64,000 nucleotides of DNA from Tenrec ecaudatus (GCF_050624435.1 NC_134535.1:70800494-70864493); one strand, 5' to 3'. Counted from the first letter of the stretch, positions 34,785 through 45,597 are shown. Notes: generated from the letters alone by a model not told the origin. Translations and numbers: made by a program.

Positions 34785-35562
34785 GAGTAGAATTGCATTA
34801 TTCAGTTGGAAGGCAATAAACCATAGTACAAATATCTTTCCATCACTGTCATTTTTATGATGTATGTGAGGAGTACAACTCACACGCTTTAATTTTTTTC
34901 CAATGGTTCAATTGTGAGTTATGGATGTTATGCCTATTTATGTGTCTTTGAAAAAATCCTTTTTTGAATGCTGTTTCTAGAAACTTATTTTTGTTCCTCT
35001 ATATGTTCTTATTTTATCTAACTGTAATAGTTTTGATTTTGTGTAGTAGGTCATTTATTGTTTTTACTGTACTATTCAATTAACCCAGCAGCTATTCCTA
35101 CATGAATTACAGAATTAGCTTTGATGTAAATCTCAAGTGTCCATATGTTTAGTCAATTTTTGGCTCATCTCTTATGATTTATTGATCAATTTATCTTTTG
35201 AATAAGTCTAATATGTGATAACAGAGGTCCTCAAATTTTATTTCTTCTCTATCTTCAAATTACAATACTGAAGAAAAGAAGCATTGCACATTAATTTCCT
35301 TTCTCATCATCAACAAAAATTAATTTTGAGTAATATAAATTTATTGTGAATATAAAAACTTTTATTTTTAGAAAAATGGTAAGAATATATGTTCTCTGAA
35401 TAGAAAAAGTTTTATATTAGAGTCAAAAAATGCTAAACCTAACAAAAATGTTATTAATTTAACTGCATTAAGATTAGGAGTTCAAATAATCAAAATTAAC
35501 TAAAATAAGGCTGAAAGGGTAAATAATAAATTGGGATGAAATACATACAAAATGCTCTTTAC
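34785..35562. other. AT-rich stretch, possibly old antisense L1
   Basis: Positions 34880-35220 have the T-rich texture of antisense L1 ORF2 (for example 'tgatttattgatcaatttat'), but the match is too weak to call. No gene is seen. Confidence 0.3.
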
Positions 35563-35564
35563 AA

Positions 35565-36945
35565 ATAAGCATGTTAGACAAAGTGTTGCCGTCCTCGCCT
35601 CTAAGAAGCCCTCTGGCCTTACTTCTTCCTCAAAGGATGGGTTTGATTTGCAGAGTCCATGCTACTTTCAATATTCTCCAGCACCACAACTCAAATGCAT
35701 TGATTCCCCTTGGGTCTTCCTTTTTCGATGTTCAACATTTACATGCATATTAGGCCATGGAGAATCCCATGGCTTAGGTCAGGAATACTTTACTCCTCAG
35801 AATCACATCCTTGCCTTCAATACTCTAAAGAGGGATTGTGCAGTAAATTTACCTAAGAAATATCTTTTTGTATTTTTGACTATTGCTTCCATGAACATTG
35901 ATTGTGGATCCAACATGATGGAAACCTTGATCATATCAATATTTTTTCCATTTATTAAGATGCTACACATTGCTCCAGTTGTGAGGATTTTAGTCTTCTT
36001 TACATTGAGTTGTAATTCATACTGAGGGCTACAATCCTTGATCTTCCTTCGCAAGTGCTTTAATACCTGCTCTCTTTCACCGAGCATTGTTTGGTCATCG
36101 GCATGTCACTGGTTGTTAATAAGCTTCCAATCTGTTGCCACATTCTTATTACAATCCAGTTTCTCAGATGATTTGCTCAGTGTACAGATAAACAAGTATG
36201 GGGAAAGAGTACAAGGGTTTCACGCCCTTTTCCTGTTTTCAGTCCTTACCATCGCCCTTTGTTCTTTCCTCCTTATGCCCCTGGATCCCTGGATCAGTTC
36301 CCCACGAGCACAATGAAGTGTCTGCAATTCGATTCTTTTCAAAGTTATCCAAGGTTTATTATAGTTCACACAGTCTGGTGCCTTTGCATAGTCAATAAAA
36401 CACAAGTAAACATTTTGTTAGTATTCTCTGTTTTCAGCCAAGATCCTTCTGACATCTGCAGTGACATCTTTTGCTACACATCCTCCTCTGGGTCCAGCCT
36501 GCACTTCTGGCTGCTCCCTGTCAGTGTTCTGCTGCAACCGCATGATGGTCTTCAGCTAAGTTTTAGTTGCACGGGACATCATATATTCTATGGTTTGAGC
36601 ATTTTGTTGGGTCACTTTTATTTGTAAGGGGCACAAATATGAATCTCTTCCAGTCAGTTGGACAAGTAGCTGTCTTCTAAATTTCCTGGCATTGATGAGT
36701 GAATATTTCCAGTACTTTTTCAGCTTGCTGAAACATTTTAATTAGTATTCCGTCAATTCCTCGAGCCTTGTTTTTTGCTAATGCATTAAGTGCAATTGGA
36801 GCTTGTTCCTTCAGTACCATGTGTTTTGCTCATATGCTACTTCCTGAAATGATGGAATGTTGACTAGTTCCTTTTAGTACAGTGACTGTGGATTCTTTAT
36901 ATATTCCTTTGATGCTTCCTGCAGCATTCAAAGTGTAAAATATTT
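35565..36945 (-). mobile_element. RTE/BovB-class LINE, reverse transcriptase region
   Basis: The longest uninterrupted RTE ORF remnant in the window, about 1.4 kb antisense. The minus-strand frame at 36087-35803 reads LQLNVKKTKILTTGA-like residues that follow the polymerase motif in RTE enzymes. The polymerase signature itself lies at 36094-36105, where YADD has become HADD, with both catalytic aspartates still encoded. Downstream of it in coding sense comes an INGKNID...DPQSMFMEAIVKNTKR segment. Upstream (36300-36900) are fingers/palm segments with stops and frameshifts. It lacks the endonuclease and the 3' tail. Confidence 0.8.
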
Positions 36946-36949
36946 AACC

Positions 36950-37860
36950 AGCAAAATATAGCACCGAGATATAAAAGAACTCTTACATATTAAGAATGTG
37001 TCCAGAAACAGAGTGAGGAGAATGCTCCAAAGACATAAAATTAACAACAGAACAAGAGTTGAATCTATGATTTCTATATAAACAATTTGTATTTAAATTC
37101 AGAGAGATTTTGTAATTTGGAATTCTCCCTCATTCTCCAAAAATAAAGAACCAATCAATGTATTATTTTCCTTAGTTGTATTAAGAACAAGATTCATCAA
37201 CTGTTTCTTCAACAAGGGTAGATAGATTTGGCCATAATTTGGCAGAAACCATAGCATTGGGTTTTCTTAACTATTTGATTGTGAATCCAACCTTCCTTAA
37301 CGGGAGGACTTTTTTTTCACTTCAAAATTATGCTGTGCAACAAACTGAGGAAAACTGAACCAGCAAACTTTTCACTGTTCTAATTTAGTCTCCGTCTCTC
37401 AACATCTATTTTGCCGTTGGCTATTTTATTGATTCTAGTTCATTCGAATCTTATTGTTAATAAATCTTCTTTTCTCCCAACAGTGATTGGTGTCACCAAG
37501 CCCCAAGAATTTAGTGTGGATTTATGTTGACTTCGAAATTCAATACTTCAACTGATCGATGAACAACCAAATGAATATGACTAGAGAATTTTGAAAATAG
37601 AATTTTATTTCCCCCTAGTTGCTGCATTTGAGTTATTTCACAATCTTCACAACTGAAGTTAGAAAAATTTTATTATCTTTGAAGCATTTCCCCCTTATTC
37701 ATTCTCTCAAATTATTCAAAAACACTGTCTTTTTAGTGTGTTTTCATTTCCAAATAACCATAAATTTCAGCATTCTCCATATCCAGTATTATAGACTTCC
37801 TATTTTTGTTGAACCTGTGAATCAAGTATCTACCACTTCCATTTAAATATCTGGTAAAAC
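36950..37860. other. Unrecognised stretch
   Basis: No assignable repeat or gene. Confidence 0.3.
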
Positions 37861-37861
37861 G

Positions 37862-38335
37862 GGTCCCCACATAGATTAAACCTCCACTGAGGGCCATCAC
37901 ACCACAATCCAGGGATTTGCATCATCTTGCTACCAGGCAGACCGCATCGTTAGATCTCGTATGGCAGAGCTAGTTAGGTGAGCACCTAACACCTTATCCC
38001 TTGATCTCCCTTTTGAGCCATTTAAAAATTGTTTCAGTTTTGAATATTTTCTGCTTTCTTTTTGCTAGAGATTTTTTTTTCTGTTTTGGTTTGTGATTTT
38101 TGATGGTTATTTTGTTTGTTTGCTTCCTCGTCGTGTTTTGTATGGTGTTCTGTATATGAAATCTAATATAGGTATAACTACACAGATAGCAACTGGATTG
38201 AGAACCACCTACGTGCATGTCAGGGGAGGTTGGGGGGAAATAGAAGTCTAACTACAATGATTAGGAAAAAAAATGTTCTGAAATGTATAGTGGTGATCAT
38301 TGGACAACTCTTAAGATGATTAAATGTTTAAATTC
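37862..38335 (+). mobile_element. L1 3'-UTR fragment (upstream part)
   Basis: Plus-strand sequence resembling the region upstream of the L1 3' end family: 'gatctcccttttgagccatt', a T-rich 'ttttctgttttggtttgtg' block, 'tgtatatgaaatctaat', 'gataactacacag'-like sequence, and 'gattaaatgtttaaattctg'. A related block is at 47300-47400. The mariner at 38336 is inserted at its right edge. Confidence 0.45.
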
Positions 38336-38894
38336 TGAGGGGGGACCTCCCCAAACCAAGTCTCATTTTGTTTTGTTTTTGTGAGGGGGATAGTGCATTT
38401 GGAGTTTGTTCCACCAGGTCAGACTGGTAATCAAGCTGTTTATTGAGAGGTTCTGAAAGACAGTGTAACAGTGTGAGACAGAAAAGGCCTGATTGGCGGC
38501 AGGCTGATTTTGCCACCACAGCAAAGCATCTGCTCACGCAACCTCTCAGTGCTCCTGCTTTTGGCAAAAACAGCATGCCTCTCTTGTCCCATGCACCTTA
38601 CTCACCTGGCCTCACTCTGTGTGACTTCTTTTTGTTTCCACAAATGAAGATGGACATGAAAGGCTAGGAATTGATGAAGTAAAAGAAGTGAAGGAAAAAT
38701 GAGGGAGGTGCTGTCAGCCATCCAAGCACAGTAGTTTGCAAAAATATTTCCAAGAATGGAATCCCAGATTTGACAAATGTATTAAGTGCAATGAAGAGCA
38801 TTTTGAAGGTGGTACTTTTGTTTTATAAATAAAATGTAAATGCATAGCTTTGAAAATAAATTCAGGTTTTTTGGGGGATGGGGCTACCCACTTG
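38336..38894 (+). mobile_element. Mariner element, internally deleted, copy 2
   Basis: About 559 bp with decayed inverted ends ('tgaggggggacctcccc' left; 'gggctacccacttg' right, then TA). After about 70 bp it enters the C-terminal half of a mariner transposase at EFVPPGQT. The plus-strand frame then reads ...RQKRPDW... and PYSPGLTLCDFFLFPQMKM, which contains the third catalytic aspartate of the D,D34D triad (codon 38623-38625). The HDNAPAH-type motif upstream is destroyed. The first catalytic aspartate and the DNA-binding domain are deleted. Confidence 0.8.
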
Positions 38895-38934
38895 TATATG
38901 ATATGTGGAGGATATGCCAATTAATCTATATTAA

Positions 38935-39007
38935 AGAAAGTTTTATGAGAAACTTCCATTATTTTGTAAATCTATTTTCCAGAAACTTTTTAAAGTTCCC
39001 TTTGTAT
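38935..39007. mobile_element. Palindromic MITE-like element, copy 3
   Basis: Imperfect inverted arms ('gaaagttttatgagaaactt' and 'ccagaaactttttaaagttc') typical of the element at 14788. It is the most decayed of the three. Confidence 0.4.
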
Positions 39008-39109
39008 TCATAGTGCACAACTGATGGGCATCTTTTTCATGACAATAAACAAAGGCCTCCTGCTTAGGAACCCCTGACTCCCTCATCTTTTTCCTCTTGT
39101 CCCTTGTCA

Positions 39110-39770
39110 CCACTAGCAAGTGTCAATTTCTGTATGTTTGTTTGGTCTTGTTATTTCATGCAAGTAAGATGGTGGTGCCGTATTTGTCCTTTTCAGGCTA
39201 ATCCACATGTAGCATGTGTTATGATTGTGTTTCTCATAGTGTGTGAGTACAGCTCTACTGTGTGTATGCAACGGTTTGTTTATCCATCCATCCGTTGGGC
39301 GTTTGGGTTGTTTTAACCGTTTGGCTACTGGGAACAGTGCTGCAATGAATATTAGCACACAGGTGTCTTGTATTGTAAAAGTAGGATTGCTGGATCATAT
39401 TGGTAGTCCTATGCTTAAATTTCAAAAGAAAGTTTGTTTTTATCATCATTTTATTTGGGCTTATACAACTATTATCACAAACTATACATCACTTGAATCA
39501 GGCATGTTTGTACATATGTTGTCCTCATTCTCTTCTAGACATTTACCTTATTTTGAGCCCTCAGTACGAACTCTTTTATTTTATTTCTCCCCCCCCCGCA
39601 GAAAGTTTTTATTTCCCAAGATATGTCAGTTTGTATTTCCAGCAGCCCATAGGGTTTTCAAAGCCCCAACTTATAGGACAATTATCAAACCTTTTCCAAG
39701 ACACTTTCTTATGTAAGTCAGTAATATATGGACATTTCTGCTTTTGTTAAAAAATAAATATTAAAACCTT
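39110..39770 (-). mobile_element. Old L1 3'-region, antisense, with a nested L1 3' end
   Basis: Antisense L1: 'ggtttgtttatccatccatc', 'gtttgggttgttttaaccg', 'gcaatgaatattagcaca', 'aggattgctggatcata' follow in the order known for antisense L1 3' regions, and it resumes after the nested element with 'tttgtatttccagcagccca'. Open frames here are incidental. Confidence 0.6.
39436..39599 (-). mobile_element. Short L1 3' end nested in older L1
   Basis: A 164-bp minus-strand copy of the L1 3'-end family ('tttatttgggcttatacaac', 'tgtttgtacatatgttgtc', ending in a C run). It is flanked by a direct repeat agaaagttt (39427-39435 and 39600-39608). It is strongly 5'-truncated. Confidence 0.7.
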
Positions 39771-39774
39771 GTAT

Positions 39775-40763
39775 ACATCAGTTAGAATGACTTTTTCTTA
39801 GTATATAAGTACTAGTAGTTAAGAACAGAATAATGAACAAAATTTAAATGGTAACAATATTTTACCAACCAGTTGTAAATTCTATTTAATGTGAACATAT
39901 TTAAAATATTTTATTTGGTCAATTATAATCCATTCACCTACCAAGGATTAAGCTATCATTTTAACTGATATCATTCAATGACATTAAGATATCATGAGCA
40001 TTCCAAGTCATTATAATCATTTAAAAAATAATTTCAGGAAACACAAGTTTATAAAAACTTCCCTTAGAAAAAGTCCCTAATACTAGGATTTATTCTAGTT
40101 CTCTGGTGTTCTTTCTTCTGGTAATGTCTAATATATAATGTACACATTTAATCTTATTTTCAAAATCTTTTGTGTAGATCACTAGAAAAATCAAAACCAG
40201 AAGTATTTCAACTGATTATGTGTATTCTTATATTGTTGAACTTTAAATAAACTGGAATATATTTCTAGGACTTTTTCCATTAAAAGGTAAGTTAATGATA
40301 TATTTTGAGAACTTACCTGTGTAATCATGTTCTAATATTTTTTTTGGTAAGAGATCCTTTAGGAAGTTTCTGGGAATATGGACAGCAGCTAACAAGCACA
40401 AGAAGACAAGGAAGTCCTGAACTTTCTGAAAGTCAGAAAAAAACAAAATAAAGTGCACCAAAGTCTCTTAAAGTTAGGGTTTAGTGAATGGAAGTGCAGG
40501 GGAAGTGAATTATTTAATGTTGCTCTTCTAGCCAAGGTCACTAACTACCCACAAATGACCTCTTCAAGGTCTGTTTAGTAAGAAGGTCTGGTAAGAAGTT
40601 ACTGATGGAATTCACCTGTGAATACTTGTGAACAGGATTCCCTAGAATGACATCTGCCTAAGTATAAACTGAGTCCTATGAGATGTAAGAGTGAGGATCT
40701 CATTACTAGCAAGAGCCAGGCGTGAAGCATATCCTCTGCACATCAACCTCCTGGAGTCAAAGG
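39775..40763. other. Unrecognised stretch containing a splice-bounded open segment
   Basis: No repeat family identified. The minus-strand segment 40425-40317 is described separately. Confidence 0.3.
40317..40425 (-). other. Candidate exon (speculative)
   Basis: On the minus strand a 109-bp segment is bounded upstream by a long pyrimidine tract ending 'tgactttcag' and downstream by the consensus donor 'cag|gtaagt'. One frame is open right through it and encodes a hydrophobic run (DFLVFLCLLAAVHI) followed by a basic stretch. I recognise no protein, and 109 bp of open frame in AT-rich DNA is not strong evidence. No partner exon can be identified nearby. Confidence 0.2.
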
Positions 40764-40770
40764 ACAGCTA

Positions 40771-41147
40771 TGACATCAGAGGAGCAGCAGGTGAACCAGG
40801 AGCCAGCATGTGGCACACAGGTGGACTTTGCAACCCATAAGCAGGCAAGGTGAGTGCATTGTACAGGAGGCTGGCATCGGAGCAGGGTGCTTCAGGGCAT
40901 GTGACTCAGGCAGCTGGGCTTGCTGACCCATACACGAGCAGCTGAGTGCCTTTAGGCTGAGACTTACCAGTGTGGAGTGCCTCTGAGCGCTTAACTCACA
41001 GAGCTGGGTTTGCTGACCCGTGGAACTTGAGCTGAGTGCCCTTGGGTTGAGATTTACACTGCAGTGGTATGCCTTCTTTGAGAATTTATTAGCACACCTG
41101 AGTGAAACTCTTTAATAATAAATTCTCTCTGTGAATTGTTAATTGCA
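40771..41147 (+). mobile_element. LTR-like element with two 90-bp tandem units
   Basis: A 377-bp interval starting TG and ending CA, flanked by an exact 7-bp direct repeat acagcta (40764-40770 and 41148-41154). It contains two diverged 90-bp tandem units (about 40885-40974 and 40975-41064, sharing 'gctgagtgcc' and 'agctggg'), and AATAAA at 41117-41122, about 25 bp from the right end. Tandem U3 repeats plus a late polyadenylation signal suggest an LTR, but a 7-bp duplication is not the usual retroviral 4-6 bp, so the class is open. Confidence 0.4.
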
Positions 41148-41154
41148 ACAGCTA

Positions 41155-41610
41155 CTAAAAACCCATAGAGGTAAAAGAGAAAGCACTAAGGCAACACAGG
41201 GTCAAGGTAAGACAAGGGACGACACAGGGTGAAGGTAAGAGAAGGGACAGTACAGTCACCCATGTGAAGATCAGCCATTTTGGCTGATTGTGACTGTCTC
41301 CCCTTAACTACTGAAAGGCTGCCCACGTTGATTCTGTGCTTTTCTGTGCTTTGATTCTATGCACAAACCCACTAGAAGACACCCACTAAATCCTATTCCA
41401 GAATGCCTACTGACCCTCCCCTACTCTATCTAACTGCACCACTTACCTCTGAAGGCTGAGGATCCTGCATGGGTAGAGACCATGAAGGGAACTTGGTGCA
41501 GGCATCTTCACTACCCAGAATAGGCAACCCCTCTAAGTAATGAATTCTCCTATTTTTTGTTCCTTTCTTTCTTCCTCGTCTAGGAACCACCCCTTGCCAT
41601 AGACACATGA
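41155..41610. other. Unclassified, GC-richer block
   Basis: Contains a 28-bp tandem pair at 41194-41249 ('acacagggt' to 'aagggac') and a short palindrome near 41268-41290 ('atcagccattttggctgat'). It may be further LTR or ERV-derived sequence, but nothing is diagnostic. Confidence 0.3.
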
Positions 41611-41615
41611 CCCCA

Positions 41616-42206
41616 TGTGTTAGACAGGTCTCTCTAGAGAGACAAAACCAGACTGCTAATAATTATATATATGTATATAATATATATAATTATACAGTAT
41701 ATATATAATTATACTGTTAATAATATCTATACAGATAGATATATAACACAAAAAATAAGCAGTTAAGTTATGAAGCAGTACAAATGGCTCAGTGCAACTC
41801 ACTCCCATGAGACAGTTGTGAGGCACTGGCAGTCCTTCAAGTCTTGAGGGCCGCCAGGTACTCCTGTGTAGAGAAAATTCAGGCTACCCAGGCACAGGCA
41901 GCAAACAGTCAGTCAGGTAACCAAAAGTCAGTCCCCAGCTCAAGATACGTAAGTTCCAATTGTGTGGCGAAGCAGGTCTTCAAGAAACCTCAAATTACAA
42001 TGACACTGTCCACAGGTTAGGTGTCCCACAGGTAGTGAAGCTTGCAAATTGAGGCACAGAACAAGAAAGCCAGCCGCACACTGGTCCAATGACCAAAGAG
42101 CAAGAGACAAGAAAGGCGAGGCTCACTGAGCCATTTATCTCTCCGCCCTTCAATTAATCCCTCATGTGTTTACTGGCCAGGCTGGAACAATAAACTAACT
42201 ACCTCA
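41616..42206 (+). mobile_element. Solo-LTR-like element, family B, copy 2
   Basis: A 591-bp element starting TGTGTTAG and ending CTACCTCA, flanked by the 5-bp duplication cccca (41611-41615 and 42207-42211). It aligns with 11561-12121 over nearly its whole length. At the position where copy 1 has a TAGA-rich repeat this copy has an AT/TA-rich simple repeat (about 41664-41745). The first and last 8 bases form an imperfect inverted repeat, as LTR ends do. Confidence 0.75.
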
Positions 42207-42211
42207 CCCCA

Positions 42212-42470
42212 TAATATATGCCCCCTTCCCCAACACACGGTGCACATGTACACAAGCCAACCCGACCCAAAGATCAGGAATTCCTACCCAAAACACATTT
42301 TGTATACCCTCTAACTTCTTCCACTTTTGTGGGCCCACCTCATTTTGGATGATACTCATGCCCTGCTAGAGGGCACGGACATGCGCTCCAACAGCACCAT
42401 TGATCCAATATTACACATTCAAAAAAAAACATTTTTAACAACTTAAAGAAATGGAGGGGGGGGGGGTCTA
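42212..42470. other. Unclassified spacer
   Basis: Mixed sequence ending in A runs and a run of ten G at about 42457-42466. No feature is named. Confidence 0.3.
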
Positions 42471-43480
42471 TAAATACACCATTTACCCATATTAACACAG
42501 ATTAGCATAGAAAACCTTAGCAGATACATACCAAAAGAAACAACAGAGCAAGTCATCAAGAACCTTCCAACCAAATAATGCCCAGGACCAGATAGTTTCA
42601 TTAGGGAATTCTACCGAGTATTCAGTGAAGAGAGCTGTCACCAATTCTACACAGACTATTCTAGAGCATAGAAAGGGACAGCACACTCCCAAACACAGTC
42701 TATGAAGAAGTATAACACTCATAATCAAACCAGGCAAGGACAGAAAACTACAGAATCATATCCCACATGAACTTGATGCAAAAACTCTCAACAAAATTCT
42801 GGCCAATAGCATTCAACAATATATAAAAAAATTCACCATGATTAAATTGGGTTTATTGCACGTCTGCAAGGTTTGGTCAACATTAAAAAAAATCACTGTA
42901 ATCCACTGTAAAAGTAAGGCATAGAACAAAAGCAACATTATCCTATCAATAGACACAGAAACATTATTTGAAAATATCCAACACCCATTTCTGAAGAAAC
43001 CTTCAGCAAACTAGAAACAGAAGGGAAATTTCTCAACAAAATGAAGGCCATATGTAAAGAGCAACAGTCAATAGCAGGCCAGAGGGGGAAAACTGGAAAC
43101 ACGTTCCCTGAAAACAGGAAGCAGAAAAGAATGGCCTTCCCCACTCTTAACCAATATCCTGCTACAACTCTCATAAGCATTAGAAAACAGAAAAAATATT
43201 AAGGCAATACAATTGGGCAGAGAAGGGGAATTCTCACTATTTGCAGATATGTCATTTAAAAAAAATGAAATCCCATCGACTCCATCAAAACATAATCAGA
43301 ATCAATGAGGAATGTAGTCAAGAACCAGGATGCAAAATTAGCAAGTAGCATCAGTGAGATTCCTCTGAAAACCAGTGAAGAGAGCTCTGAAAAAGACAGC
43401 AGGAAAACAATAGCCACCCAAAAATGAAATACCCAGGACTAAGTAAAAAAAGGACTTCTACAAAGAAAACCAAAGAACAC

Positions 43481-43984
43481 TGTGTTAGTCCAGGTCGACT
43501 AGAGAAACAATCCCACAGAAATCCATATGTATATAAGAAAGAGTTTTATATAAAAGGTAGAGTGTACACTAAGAAAGCATCCCAAGCCAGTACAGTCCAA
43601 GCCCACCAATCTGACATTCGTCCATGTCTGACACCGATCTACAAAGTCCTCCAAAAACTTGCAAACACACACAGTAATGCCAAATTCAGGAGGAACACTG
43701 AATCAGTGAGTGTGTAAGCATCTCAAGGCTGGCAGGGGTCTCCACCTGACTACTCCATCATCCAGGGCTGCATCAGAGTAGGTTCATGTGACTTCTCCTC
43801 AGGGATATCTCACAGGAAGAGAGCCTTACCAGCTGAGGCAAAGAACTGGCTAAGGCAGCCGCACAGTGGTCTGACCATCAGAGAACAAGAAAGAAGAGGC
43901 TCACCGACCCAATTATCTCTCCGCACTTCAATTAATCTCACAAGTGTTTATCAGCCAGGTTAACACAATAGGCCTTAACTATCA
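43481..43984 (+). mobile_element. Mosaic LTR-like element (family A head, family B tail)
   Basis: Inserted into L1 ORF2, which reads on both sides. It starts TGTGTTAG; the first two thirds match family A ('gtcgactagagaaac', 'aagagttttatataaaa', 'aagcatccc'). The last 130 bp match family B instead ('ggcagccgcacagtggtc', 'agagaacaagaaag', 'ctctccgcacttcaatta', 'tttatcagccaggtt'). The end is CTATCA. A target duplication is not clear. Confidence 0.65.
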
Positions 43985-44885
43985 CAAATACTTTCATAAA
44001 AAAAAAACAAAAGAGATCTACACAAATTGAAGAATACTCCATGTTCATGGTAGGAAAACTTATTATTGTGAAGATGTCAATACTACCCCCCAAGCAATCT
44101 ATAAATACAATTCACTCCCAATCCAAATGCAAACTTCATTTTTTACAGTAATGGAAAATAAAAACTAATTACTAACTTCATAGGGAGAGGGAAGAGATAA
44201 GCAAAAATCCCCATAAGAAAAAGAACATAATAGGAGGCCACACACTACTCAACCTTAAAATCGATTAAAGAGCCGTACCATCAAAGCAGCTCGTGCTTGT
44301 GTAATAATAAGCATCTAGACCAAGGTAACAGAGTAGACATCCCAGAAACAAATCTATCCACTCACAAGCAACTGATCTTTGTCAAAGAGCCAAAAAATTG
44401 TTAAATGGAAAAGAGACAGATTCTGCAACAAATGGTGCTGGAAAAATTGGAATTCCATGTGCAGCAGAGGAAAACAGGACCTATCTGTTGACTCATGCGC
44501 ACAAGTGCTCAAGTTGGTCCAGAGTTCTGAATGTAAACCCCAGAGCAATGAGAACCATAATGAGAAAATAAGAACAAATTTAAATGCCCCTGTGCAGGGC
44601 ACAGACACCCTGCCAAATACAATCAAGGAAACGCATACAGTACAAGACAAAATTAAAGACAGGGGGATATTAAGATACTCATGTGCATCAAAAGAGTAAA
44701 AAGATAGTCCGTGGATTGGGAAGAAACATTTAGCAGTGACCCAAGGGATAAGCGACTAATTTCTCTAATCTATAGAATTACAAAACACTTTAATAAGAAA
44801 AAAATACAATTAAATAATGAGAAAAAGACATGGGTAGACAATTCATGAATAACTACATTCAATTGGCTAAAAACATTTGAAAAAG

Positions 44886-45126
44886 TTTTGAGACAGTGGA
44901 TGGTGTAAAATATGAAAATAAAATAATTTATTAATTATCAAGGGTTCATGAGGGTGGGAGGATCAGAGGGGAGGGGAAAAAGAAGTGCTGATGCCAAGGG
45001 CTCAAGTAGAAAGAAAATATTTTGGAAATGATGGTGGCAACATATGTACAAATGTGCTTGATACAATTGATGTATGGATTGTTGTAAGAGCTGTAAGAGT
45101 CCCCAATAAAAAGATTGATTTAAAGA
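44886..45126 (+). mobile_element. L1 3' end nested in the older L1
   Basis: About 240 bp of the L1 3'-end family ('caagggttcatgagggtggg', 'gtacaaatgtgcttgatac', AATAAA, A-tail). It interrupts the L1 3' region with an approximate duplication: 'atttgaaaaa' at 44875 and 'aattgaaaaa' at 45127. Removing it restores the host L1 reading. Confidence 0.75.
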
Positions 45127-45210
45127 AATTGAAAAAATAATACTCCCTATCACTAGTCATCCAGCTGATGCAAATCAAAAAACTGAAGAGATACAACCTT
45201 ATATTGACAA

Positions 45211-45236
45211 TTAAACACACACACACACACACAACA
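45211..45236 (+). repeat. CA dinucleotide microsatellite
   Basis: About 12 CA units with one interruption, inside the L1 3' region. Confidence 0.8.
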
Positions 45237-45597
45237 CATGCTTCAGACTGTGCCATGAGATTAGAAATCTTGTCAACAAGGAAAACCACAGTGGAAAGCA
45301 ATGCGACTTCACCTAAAACAACTGGGAAGAGAAATGCTGTATGATCCAGCAACACTTATGCTGAGTATATAACCCAACCCAACACAAACAGGCATGTTCT
45401 TTCAGGTTCTTTACAATAGCAAGAGGTTGGAAAAAGCTGAAATGCCAATCAGTAGAGAGTGAAAGACAAAGAAACTCTCACACCCATAGTGAAATCGTCT
45501 GCATCTCTCAAACATCAGTCATGAAAACAGGAACTAGCTCATGATGCTGATGGACCTGGAAACCATTATGTTCAGTCAAGGTAGTCAACAACCAAAG

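Larger units (their letters stand above)
42471..45597 (+). mobile_element. L1, ORF2 C-terminal part and 3' UTR, with two nested insertions
   Basis: A decayed plus-strand L1. ORF2 reverse-transcriptase segments appear in order. The region corresponding to the GPDGF/EFY motif is at about 42590-42615, ILANR/IQQYI at about 42800-42830, and the polymerase motif at about 43236-43250. There FADD has become FADM, with the second catalytic aspartate lost. The LGI segment follows at about 43430. After an LTR insertion (43481-43984), ORF2 resumes at about 44010 ('ccatgttcatggtagg', 'attgtgaagatgtcaatact'). The 3' part has 'tgcaaatcaaaaaactg' near 45170 and 'ctttacaatagcaagaggttgg' near 45410. An L1 3' end is nested at 44886-45126. 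Open frames at 42938 and 44379 are remnants. Confidence 0.75.

Noticed and set aside
35552..36025. 157-codon plus-strand open frame, the joint longest in the window
   Set aside because: It is antisense to a recognisable RTE reverse-transcriptase remnant.
39243..39716. 157-codon plus-strand open frame
   Set aside because: It runs across antisense L1 and a nested L1 3' end, so it is an artefact of repeat sequence.
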